From positions 1 to 22,041 of the IMG/VR virus record IMGVR_UViG_3300025133_000664: DNA of 22,041 bases; one strand, given 5' to 3'. Positions 1 through 8,500 of this stretch are shown piece after piece (position 1 is the first letter of the stretch; each line of letters opens with the position of its first letter). The stretch is from a virus. Below the pieces are notes generated by a model. It did not search any database. It was given only the letters and a program-made list of their open reading frames with translations, and had not been told where the DNA came from. Both the position numbers and the translations under genes were made by a program.

Positions 1-620
1 TTCATGTCCGCAGGCGTTCTGATGGGGACCTGTTCTCCATTGACCTCCATCGTACCTAGTTCGAGGTCGTCAAGGTCGCCAGCCAACTTATAACCATTAT
101 AGGACCAAGTAAAAACAAAGTCGTTGCTTAAAAGGGAGCCGACTGCTTGATCAAAAGAAGAAAAGTCGAGGCTCGACGTCCTCACCATCAGGACAGAATC
201 ATCAAGACTGCCCATGTAAGGAAGGGCTGTTGAGACCGGTTCAACTAGAGGCTGACCTGGGTCAGGTCTCTGTGGTAGCGATCGATATCTTATTTGGTCA
301 CTCCGCTTGAGTCCGATTAGGCGGGAGTGGGGCGGAACATAATCGTCAGGGACTTCAATCATGTTGGACTCGTCGGGTTCAGGAGTAGGATTGTTTGGGT
401 CTTGAATCCAAATACGTCCCTCTCCGTCAGAATCTAGCTGTCCATAATGCTTGCGGCTATAATATTGTATAACCGGGGGAAGATCGACCTGGAGAGGGTC
501 AACCTCGTAATCTCTTGATTGTGCTCGTCTAATTGTCGCAAGACGATTCTCTTCAGTGTTTCGTTCGCGTGCTTGGTTGCCATGGAATTCGCGTACGGAC
601 TCTGGTGTTCCTCCGGGCAT
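1..620 (-). CDS. Hypothetical protein, 3' end cut by the window (206 codons visible)
   Basis: The reading frame opens with ATG at 620 and stays open to the left edge, so the C-terminus lies outside the window. The start follows the upstream gene's TAA by two bases, and an AGGA at 631-634 lies ten bases before the ATG, which supports it. The visible part begins MPGGTPESVREFHG. It has a charged, Arg/Glu-rich stretch (residues 10-40), then a proline- and aspartate-rich stretch (about 45-125, including IWIQDPNNPTPEPDES), then a more folded-looking part with FVFTWSYNGYKLAGDLDDLE near residues 170-190. No signal peptide or membrane segment is visible. I do not recognise a family. Its place as last visible gene in a tail/baseplate operon suggests a virion protein, which is inference only. 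Confidence 0.8.
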   Translation of the reverse strand, partial: MPGGTPESVREFHGNQARERNTEENRLATIRRAQSRDYEVDPLQVDLPPVIQYYSRKHYGQLDSDGEGRIWIQDPNNPTPEPDESNMIEVPDDYVPPHSRLIGLKRSDQIRYRSLPQRPDPGQPLVEPVSTALPYMGSLDDSVLMVRTSSLDFSSFDQAVGSLLSNDFVFTWSYNGYKLAGDLDDLELGTMEVNGEQVPIRTPADM

Positions 621-622
621 AA

Positions 623-3600
623 TTATGGTATCCTAAGTTCTGGGCGTTGGTTGCCTAAGAGAAAATACTTATTGTAAATAGGTAATTCAAATATTTCTTT
701 TTTCTCTAATATAGTGGGGCCCGATGGATCAAATCCCAAATCTTCATTAACCAGGGTTCTAATTCTACAAAGAAGTGGAGCAGTCATAAGCTGAACGCTT
801 CTGAACACTTCTCCTGTGAGCGATGTCCATTCTGGTCTCCCGAGCTTCATTTCGCCCCTTGTGCCCGGTCCTCCAGCCGTGGAACCAAAACCGGATAAAT
901 ATTCGATCCTCCCCAATTGCTTATAGTTCATCCAAAATGCAAGAAATTTGGAATAAGACTTCATTGGATCCTTAATATAGGAATACTCCTCTCCGCCACT
1001 ACGAAGGCGGTCGGATGGCTGTTTGTAGCTAATAAGTCCTGAGTTGGAATCGGGCATGTCACCGAGGGTCTCGTGTTCTTGTCCATCGGATACAGGGGTC
1101 GTCAGAGTGGGACGTTTCGGCTGCCACGTCCCCACCGTCGATCCAGGTCCGCCAAGTCCAAAATTAGAATTAGAGGCGGCAATTAATATCATAGATTTTA
1201 TTTGAGCGGGGAGATGAGCGTACTCTTCCTCCAGACGAATTTTTATCTCCGGATCTCCCAGAAGCCCAAGCCGTTCAGCGGTCTGTGTCATAGAATTAAA
1301 GACATCTTGCTGATATGTAGGGCTTGACGGTAGCGGAGGGTAAGTATAAATCTCCAGGCTTGGGTCTACGGACAATTCTCCAAAAATAGCAAACAGCAGG
1401 TTGGTGGCTTCAAAAGGCGGACCAGACCCGGTAGCATCTTTGTACTCTGAGGTGAGTCTCTCTCTTCTAGCACCGGCATCCTCAAGAGATTGGACACTTT
1501 CACTTTGTCTACTCTCGTTTAAGGTGATCCCCCCGAGAATATCTGGGAACATCCTGTTTCCGAAAACCTGTCTCTGAATTCCCTGGATTTGTTCCTGGCT
1601 TAGTCCCGTAATAACTTCCAATTCCCCGGAGCGTTCAGGGGTTGAAAACTCCTCAAAGTGCCCTGGCGTCACGTCACACGCACTCTTCACCTTTAACTGC
1701 TGGTTGACTTTTGTATTTAAAGCATCCCCGTTTTTCCCACTGCTCTCTGGGGCTTGATAAAAAGACCTATTCAGGTATTCTGCCTTGCTGTTGAAGTCTA
1801 TAATTTGACACAGCAGTTCAGCGTATTCATCATAATTATATTCTGTCGTTCCCAGCGGAGCACCACGGTCTTCGGATAAATTTGCATAACGAAATTGGTC
1901 TAAGGTCTGTCCTCCTGGGGTGCGAATAAACCGAGGTGTCAAGGTGTTCCAAAGCGAAGACTCAAATGAAGTGGTGTCCAAATCCGGAGGAGGGGACCCA
2001 TTACCTGTCGCTGGTTGGAAAAAGTATTTATAAAACTCTCTTCGCACTCTTTTTTGAAAGGCGTCTGTATCAACCCGAAGTAGCCCTTGCCTATTCTGGG
2101 CTGATTGAGTGCTCCAAAGGGGCACCGGCGGGATTTGATGTTTATATATCCACGCTGACGAAGGAGCGTAGTCATATCCAAAATTATTATTTTGTCCACA
2201 AATAAAGGTTTCGTCAAAATAATGCTCACACTCAATAAGATTAAAATTATTGTCGGGAGAGGTCTGGACTCCTCCTATTTGAGAGACAGCCAAAGAAGGC
2301 TTTAGTTTTTGAACCTCTCGTGACAATAATATGTCTTCTATTTGCCCCAACAATGAACCAATAGACCTTTTAATGTTGATAAGGGAAGCAACGTTGGGAT
2401 ACCAGCTTACAACGTCTGACAGGTCTTTTTCTAGTTTTCCGTAGACTCTCCCGGCCGTTAAAGGGTTATCCATTTCTTTTTCCGTATGCGGAACAACTTT
2501 TGAATTTACATCTATCCCAAAAATTCTTAAATTTTCAACATATGATCCAAGTGCTGTTAAAAATATGGACTCGGCATTTAAACCACCCTTCATCTTAATC
2601 GTCTTAAGTTGCTCAATTAATAATCCTGTTTTCCGATTTATTATACGGGGCCCAGCTACCCCTAAAATATCAAGGACTTCGCCGACCGCAGAAAGATGTT
2701 GCCGAAGCATGGAGGTCCGAGACTTCACATAAACCAAAGACACATCTTCTAGAAGGAGGTCTACTCCGTATTGATATTTTCCCGGTGACTGGTTTACCAT
2801 ATTAGAAGAGTAATCATCGCCACCTTGGTAATATTCAATACCACTTTTTTGACTTGCAACCCGAGGCAGTGAAAGGTTTATTTTCTGAGGTGTTGGTGTC
2901 GTACTCACTGGATAAGTTGAAGTAGGTACGATCCGGGCAGGACCGGAGTCCGTCAGAGATACACTATTGTTCCCGCTAGCTGTTCTCTCCATGAATCTTT
3001 TCTTAGTCGTTATGTTTAGAATTCGACTTCGATAATTGACGCCGTTGTAAGAGAATCCGCCCAGCAAGTCGCTCTGGGCGTTTCCTCGATTATCTTGATA
3101 CAAAGCGGGAAAGACTGCTTTAGCCATAAATATATTTTTCTTATCCACCCCAAAACAATAAGAAGCATTATCCTCTTCGTTACGAGTTAACCACATCGGC
3201 GTAAAATAGTTCTGGTTTTTAATGATTTTCGCCACGCTGGAATTCAAAGAAGTGGCCTTAACGGGAGAATGATAGTCTCCATAGAGACCTGCCCCGGTGG
3301 TGGTAATTTCCGACATTTTAGTGGAAATGATATCCATTTTTCTAGCATCAGGGGACGAAATCTGGTTGGCCGCTATCATATCCATGCCAGTTGAATTCTC
3401 AAAAGACTGGACAGAAGACAAGGGAGGGTATATATTTTTAATGCCAACTGGTGTGACCTGAACTGTTCTTCCCATTCCTGTGACAAAGGCGTTTTTGTAC
3501 TGAACAGCATTTTTTCCGATGGATCTTTGGCGACGTTGGTCTGCGGGCGGAATCCCTCTTGCGGTTGCTACCTTTTCATAATCCAGATAAGCAAAAATGT

Positions 3601-4405
3601 ATATTGAAAGATGAGAGAAAGGATTAGTAACAACCTGGGGACCTGTGACACCGCCGCCGATGTCGAGCACTATGTCTGATAATGAGACATCCTCCAATAC
3701 CAAAGTTCTCTCTTCTGGTGTTCCGCCAGCGTAAACTTCCGCCACTTTTCGAGAAAAGGGATTCTTCCCCACCAACTCATTTACCGAAGCATCGTATAAA
3801 ACAGTGTCTCCTAGTGGGTGCGGAATATCTCTGATGATATCAGGATCTTGTCCATTCGCAAATCGAAGAGCAGACATGGTAGGATAGTTATGAGCCTTGT
3901 CTCTGAAGGTTTGTTGCGGGGATTCTATTTCATAAGGAGAGTACCAATCACTTGCAAAGTTTATTCCCTCTAGGGGAGCCGGCTCTGTTCTTAAAATATA
4001 CCGCCCATTGTCTTCCTGTGTAGTTCTAGTCTGAAGTCCGTGAGTAGAGAAAACTTTATCTATTTTTTGGATAAAGTCTCTCTGAGGCATAAATTTAAGC
4101 TGCCCGTCCGAAAGGTCTGTGAACATCCCCTCTTTGTTTAAGTATTCATTAAACCTCTGGGTGATAAAATCATAATACGGGGCATTCTTGCTAGAAAAGC
4201 ACGCAACCGCTCGTATGCGAAGATTAGACATATAATCTTTATTATTATACCACTTAGCTTCATTGGCGGCGGCAGATTTTTCCCGCATCGAAATATTGAT
4301 CGCCAGCCGCAAAGGACTATATTCACCGCCTCCGGAGCCTTCAGCCGTCACTTTTTTGACAATTATTTGGGGCGAGATAGGATAAATTTTACAATTTCTA
4401 GCCAT
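623..4405 (-). CDS. Large virion-associated protein of unknown function (1260 aa)
   Basis: The ATG at 4405 lies one base after the upstream stop, with GGAG nine bases before it. No signal peptide or membrane helix is visible. The N-terminus (MARNCKIYPISPQIIVKKV) leads into a mixed region. Residues about 550-700 look mostly helical, with repeated Leu/Ile/Val spacing. A cysteine pair occurs in IECEHYFDETFICG near residue 725. The last 130 residues form a compact block: KSYSKFLAFWMNYKQLGRIEYLSGFG, then PEWTSLTGEVF, then APLLCRIR, then ELPIYNKYFLLGN just before the C-terminus. I recall a similar C-terminal block in large proteins of uncultured marine phages, always unannotated, but I cannot verify this here. 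Its position two genes after the giant structural protein, in the same operon, makes a tail or baseplate role likely. No enzyme motif was found. Confidence 0.85.
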   Translation of the reverse strand: MARNCKIYPISPQIIVKKVTAEGSGGGEYSPLRLAINISMREKSAAANEAKWYNNKDYMSNLRIRAVACFSSKNAPYYDFITQRFNEYLNKEGMFTDLSDGQLKFMPQRDFIQKIDKVFSTHGLQTRTTQEDNGRYILRTEPAPLEGINFASDWYSPYEIESPQQTFRDKAHNYPTMSALRFANGQDPDIIRDIPHPLGDTVLYDASVNELVGKNPFSRKVAEVYAGGTPEERTLVLEDVSLSDIVLDIGGGVTGPQVVTNPFSHLSIYIFAYLDYEKVATARGIPPADQRRQRSIGKNAVQYKNAFVTGMGRTVQVTPVGIKNIYPPLSSVQSFENSTGMDMIAANQISSPDARKMDIISTKMSEITTTGAGLYGDYHSPVKATSLNSSVAKIIKNQNYFTPMWLTRNEEDNASYCFGVDKKNIFMAKAVFPALYQDNRGNAQSDLLGGFSYNGVNYRSRILNITTKKRFMERTASGNNSVSLTDSGPARIVPTSTYPVSTTPTPQKINLSLPRVASQKSGIEYYQGGDDYSSNMVNQSPGKYQYGVDLLLEDVSLVYVKSRTSMLRQHLSAVGEVLDILGVAGPRIINRKTGLLIEQLKTIKMKGGLNAESIFLTALGSYVENLRIFGIDVNSKVVPHTEKEMDNPLTAGRVYGKLEKDLSDVVSWYPNVASLINIKRSIGSLLGQIEDILLSREVQKLKPSLAVSQIGGVQTSPDNNFNLIECEHYFDETFICGQNNNFGYDYAPSSAWIYKHQIPPVPLWSTQSAQNRQGLLRVDTDAFQKRVRREFYKYFFQPATGNGSPPPDLDTTSFESSLWNTLTPRFIRTPGGQTLDQFRYANLSEDRGAPLGTTEYNYDEYAELLCQIIDFNSKAEYLNRSFYQAPESSGKNGDALNTKVNQQLKVKSACDVTPGHFEEFSTPERSGELEVITGLSQEQIQGIQRQVFGNRMFPDILGGITLNESRQSESVQSLEDAGARRERLTSEYKDATGSGPPFEATNLLFAIFGELSVDPSLEIYTYPPLPSSPTYQQDVFNSMTQTAERLGLLGDPEIKIRLEEEYAHLPAQIKSMILIAASNSNFGLGGPGSTVGTWQPKRPTLTTPVSDGQEHETLGDMPDSNSGLISYKQPSDRLRSGGEEYSYIKDPMKSYSKFLAFWMNYKQLGRIEYLSGFGSTAGGPGTRGEMKLGRPEWTSLTGEVFRSVQLMTAPLLCRIRTLVNEDLGFDPSGPTILEKKEIFELPIYNKYFLLGNQRPELRIP
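631..634 (-). promoter_or_regulatory. Ribosome binding site (AGGA) for the left-edge gene
   Basis: On the minus strand AGGA ends ten bases before the ATG at 620. It sits inside the last codons of the preceding 1260-residue gene, so translation of the two genes is probably linked. It supports the choice of start for the partial gene. Confidence 0.5.
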
Positions 4406-4406
4406 C

Positions 4407-5366
4407 TTAGTCTACTCCGAACAAATTAAGATCACAATCAGTTAGTTCATCTAGTCCGGACCTCTCGCCTTTGTACATGTGACTTCCCCGTGGTTCCAGA
4501 TTATCAACAATTTCACTATCCACCTTCAAAGAAAGGTAGTATTCTACATATGTGGGGTCAAGGATAGGAAAAGCAGCGGTAAGCTCGTCCTCTGTTCCTT
4601 CTAGGGTCCTCAGATAGGTATAAGGATCAAGCTGGCGGCTCAGGGCGTGAAAGTCTTTACTATCCTCGTTTAAAAATTTCAACTGATCCGGAGTTCCGGT
4701 AAGTTGTCCGTTTTGATCGTTTGGAATTTTAAAAACTTCTATATCATAGTTCCCATTAGATTTAAAAATCGTATTAGCCTCCTCTATGTCCACCCAAAAC
4801 TTCTGCTGGTCGAGAAGTACATTATAGCTTCGTCCTAACATATCCGGTTCTGTAATCCAGTAGATTGTAGAAAGGGAGGAAGATAACAAAGGGCTTCCAA
4901 TAGTAGAATCATACTGGTAGGTTCCCTCATCATTGTTGAACCCCTGACTTCCAGTAAGATGGTTTATTTGCCAAGAAGGAGCGTATTGCGACCATGGGCT
5001 ACTGGACCCAAGTGGTTTCAGAAACTTACTGTTGGCCACGGTGATATTGTTACTCCCAGGAGACTGAAGTCCTATAGTTTTCACCTGTGCGTTGGATTTT
5101 TCTCCTGCAAACTGAGCAAGGGGTCTTAAAGACGGAGTATTTTTTACTCTTGGGACGATACTATTTTGACTTTCAGCGGCGGGGGGGCTTGGCCAGGGCT
5201 CCAGGTCGTTGGGCTTAATATTGGCACGGAGCCCATCATAGAGTACACCAAAATCAAAAAACGAATAATATTGAGGATCAAACTTTCCCAAAGAAAACAT
5301 AGTTTTGCCGTAATCAGTGAGAGCTATCTCAAACACTTGTTCTTTTTTGTTAAAAAAAGTAGCCAT
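4407..5366 (-). CDS. FFNKKE-family phage structural protein, function unknown (319 aa)
   Basis: The protein starts MATFFNKKEQVFEIALTDYG, followed by KTMFSLGKFDPQYYSFFDFGVLYDG (residues 21-45). I recall this type of N-terminus, with an FFNKKE start, an LT.YG segment and a K..P.YY.F.D..VLYD segment, from small proteins next to baseplate genes in uncultured marine phages. That is memory, not a search result. The middle (about 60-150) is rich in Ser, Asn, Gln and Pro and looks loosely structured. The C-terminal half is acidic and ends GLDELTDCDLNLFGVD. No membrane segment or catalytic motif is visible. A 29-base gap separates it from the giant gene upstream. A small structural or assembly partner of its very large neighbours is a reasonable guess. 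Confidence 0.87.
   Translation of the reverse strand: MATFFNKKEQVFEIALTDYGKTMFSLGKFDPQYYSFFDFGVLYDGLRANIKPNDLEPWPSPPAAESQNSIVPRVKNTPSLRPLAQFAGEKSNAQVKTIGLQSPGSNNITVANSKFLKPLGSSSPWSQYAPSWQINHLTGSQGFNNDEGTYQYDSTIGSPLLSSSLSTIYWITEPDMLGRSYNVLLDQQKFWVDIEEANTIFKSNGNYDIEVFKIPNDQNGQLTGTPDQLKFLNEDSKDFHALSRQLDPYTYLRTLEGTEDELTAAFPILDPTYVEYYLSLKVDSEIVDNLEPRGSHMYKGERSGLDELTDCDLNLFGVD
4415..4418 (-). promoter_or_regulatory. Ribosome binding site (GGAG) for the 1260-aa gene
   Basis: GGAG lies nine bases before the ATG at 4405 on the minus strand and inside the 3' end of the 319-residue gene. The stop and start are separated by one base (TAAGATG), so ribosomes ending one gene are well placed to begin the next. 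It fixes the start at 4405. Confidence 0.6.
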
Positions 5367-5377
5367 ACCTTAATTAT

Positions 5378-5384
5378 CTTCCTT
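5378..5384 (-). promoter_or_regulatory. Ribosome binding site (AAGGAAG) for the 319-aa gene
   Basis: AAGGAAG lies eleven bases before the ATG at 5366 on the minus strand, within the longest intergenic gap of the window (5367-5395). A weaker AGG is directly next to the ATG. The rest of the gap is AT-rich and shows no clear hairpin. Confidence 0.55.
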
Positions 5385-5395
5385 AAAAATTATAT

Positions 5396-5551
5396 CTAAG
5401 ATTTCCAGTCCCTGGGATCATCCCAGCCGCCCATGCCAACATTAGCGGCTCCGCCATATCTAAAGTGGTCCGGTTTGTCGGGGCCCATGCTAACATTAGA
5501 GGCTCCGCCATATCTAAAGTTTTCCGGTTCGAAGCCGCCCATGCTAACATT
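5396..5551 (-). repeat. C-terminal tandem repeats of 54 bases (18 residues) in the giant protein
   Basis: Two full units lie at 5498-5551 and 5444-5497, with a shorter, divergent third at 5396-5443 that runs into the stop codon. The full units read NVSMGGFEPENFRYGGAS and NVSMGPDKPDHFRYGGAA. The third begins NVGMGGWDDP and ends DWKS. At DNA level the units share a nearly identical block coding for FRYGGA and another coding for NVSMG; the segment between them differs mainly by substitutions that change residues. The repeats are in frame, so changes in copy number would leave the gene intact. Confidence 0.9.
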
Positions 5552-8500
5552 GGCAGTAGAGTTACGCACTACCATCGGAGTCGAAAATTGACCAAAGGAC
5601 GGGGCATCAAGTGCGGGAACATAGGTAGCATTATTTAGATTTTCTGCTAACGTCCCTACAGAAGTGGAAGCCATAAGCGAGTCAGCATTAGGAGGCAACG
5701 TCACTCCGGTGATCCTAATATCTTGTGGCAGACGCGGAGGTTCTTGTTGAATCTGGTAGTCTGCTAGTTCTCCTGCTAACTCAGGTCGAAATCCTATCTT
5801 GGTTTGTAGGTTTGCGGTCTCAACCAAGGACATATAATCGTAAGGCCAATTATAAGTTGGGTCAGATACTGAATTATTAAAGAAATAATTTTGCCGCTCA
5901 GGTGGGTTGGCAGGATGTCGCTGGATTGTGTCCAATAGGCGATTGTCTACCCCATCTATTTCGTTGGCAATTAATGCAGAGTAATTAGAGTAACCCTTCT
6001 GTTTTACTTTGAAAATTATCCACCTAACTTGGGGACAGAATCCATTGCCGGAGTCTTCAGTTATTGTGTCCATGAGGTCTATTTTAGGCAAACCGCTCCC
6101 ATCTTGAATCCCCTCCTCTATCTCCTTCTGTAAAAGCTCCGGATAGGCAAGTTCGTCTTCTCCTGTTGCTCTTCCCGGCATGTAGTGATCAATCGCCACC
6201 ACGTTACGTTTCATATTTGTTCCAATTTCCGGTAATATTCCTTGCCAGATGTCAGCTAAATCTTGTTTGCTTAATTTTATCTGGTGTTCAAATAAGTAAA
6301 CGATTGGAACCCTGGACGGGTCAGAGTTCATAAGTATGTTACTATAGTCGTCATCGTCGGCGAATGGGTTAATAAGTCCGTCATCATTGGGATAATTGGT
6401 CGGGACCAAGGAGGATAGACGAGTTGCCAAAGGGGGCGGCATCGAATACTTGGTGAATGCTCGTCGGAATTTCCGTAACTTGGGTCCGAGGTCATGACCC
6501 GATCCTTGCAAGGTCACCAAGCGTTGACGATTTTGCTCGTCATAGTAGAATGGCAATGCCAGTATAGCCTCAGAGAGGCTCTTCTCTCCTCCTGTCGCTA
6601 ACTCACCGAGCCGCTTGGCTTTGGACAGATCTATGCCGCTGCTCATAACTTCTTCAGGGGCGAACCCAACTAAGTCCGCCAAAGATCCTACCTCTTTTCC
6701 GTTATTTATAGCCTCTTGAACGGGCCATGGGATTTTCTTTGCATAAGTATAATACCCCTCAGGGGCCCCTGTTACAACATTGGGATCGCCCACTAAAATA
6801 TAATCTGGCTCTGTAAGCAAAGAGGTATGGTCCTTGATGTATAAATATACTCCCTCGTTATTAGTCGGCGACATTCCATATTGATGCCACATACCATATG
6901 TTTGCTGGTTAAAGTTAAGAGATATGTTACTGTTGTCGGTGTCTACTGATCCGGAAAAATCATAAGAGTTGCCCGGACCTGGAAAGTCTAAGATCGGGGA
7001 CTCCCATTTTGGCATAATTACCCAGCGGTTGGGATTCTTTGATGTATAGGTCCCATTATCTATCTTAAAACTATTATTGAGCGTAATGGAGGCATCAATA
7101 TCCATGCGGTTTTGCCAGGCCCTATTCCACTCATAGGCAGGAGAACTACTTAAAGTTACTTCTGTACCATCGAAGGAGGTAAATGACCCCGAAGAATAAT
7201 CATAAAAGCTTCCGCTTTCATTTCTGTACTGGACAAACAGTTCAGGATTATTTTGTCCTGTTGACGTTAAAATATCGTTAAGAGATACCCTTTTATCTTG
7301 ATTAGGGGCATAAAAGAAACGAGCCACGCTCGGTCCATAATAATATGGAGGGGTAAAAGGTGCAAATTCTCCTCGGTGTTTTGGCCACGCTGACCCGCTG
7401 GGGGTTGATTTTCCGACGCTATAAGAGGCATTGTTCCAGCTTCCGCCGCTCTCTGATCCAGTAGCGGTCGGCGGACCAAACGCATAGGGATTATTATACA
7501 TATTAAAGTTGTCAGTTTTCATTAGTCCAACTTCCATCATGTAGATTTTGTTGCCGCTGACAAGTTTATGGTTAACATCGTCGCTGTCGTTTGGTCCAAA
7601 TTGAGATACAAACTTTGTTAAATACCCAGAACTGTGGTTGGCGGTTGGCTTTTTCTTTAAGAAAAATTCAGGAACGGAGGCCAAGAAGTTGGAAATGGCC
7701 TTCTTGTAAAGAGAGTCTTCAACTTGTCCGGAAATACTCCCAGAGATATCATTTTTTGTTACGTTACGAATATCTGAAATAATAAGAAAATCTCGAAGAC
7801 TAGTACTAGAGATGTGAGGCTCTGGGTCGAGGATAGCCTCGAAAGGTAATCTGTCAGTCCAGAAAAATTTATCCACGTTGTCGATTGTAAAATCAAAATT
7901 CCCAGCGGAAGGGGTTCTTGGGCGGCGGCGGCCGCCAGGTACCGAGACATAATCCCCTCCAGAGGTTCCAAGATTTCCGCTCAGGGCCCCTTTTAAAGGC
8001 TGTGGTGCTTCGGTTGCAGCAAACTGGGCACCTCCCCAGGGGCCACGGCGAACCGGGTGATTAACAGCGACGCCCGACTTAATAGAGTTATAGAGAATCC
8101 CTGGGGCGAAAAATGGCTTTAAAATAGAACGCCAAGGTCCCTTAGTCGAATCATCGCCCGCATATATAGCATTAGAAGAATATGAAGACGAAAAAAGAGT
8201 GGCTATTTGCAGTGTCCTGTTCATGGGAAAAAAGCCATTATAAGGAAGAAGCTTTAATGTGGCATTTGACGTGAGCTGAAAATGTTTAGGATACTTATTA
8301 AACTCCAGGTCCCGCCCAGACATAAATTGCTTCAAGTATTCTATCGTGTCACTGTCTGAGTATCTTGTGAAAAAGTCTGTATTGCTTCCGTTATAATTTT
8401 GAGTGTTTGCTCCCGTCAGTTCTACCGAGTTTGGAACATAAGAAAGAGGATCGCCAGAGGTTCTGTAGGTCGAAACCCAATTACTCATAATATACTCTGG

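Noticed and set aside
5367-5395. Possible promoter in the longest intergenic gap (TATAATTTT on the minus strand)
   Set aside because: It resembles a -10 box and partly the T4 late TATAAATA element, but there is no -35-like partner, the gap is only 29 bases, and AT-rich matches of this quality are expected by chance. Exact TATAAATA-like strings elsewhere lie inside coding regions, not before starts.
5396-5551. Variable region of a diversity-generating retroelement at the end of the giant gene
   Set aside because: The changes between units are not confined to adenine positions, there is no template copy or reverse transcriptase in the window, and the structure is a simple tandem repeat.
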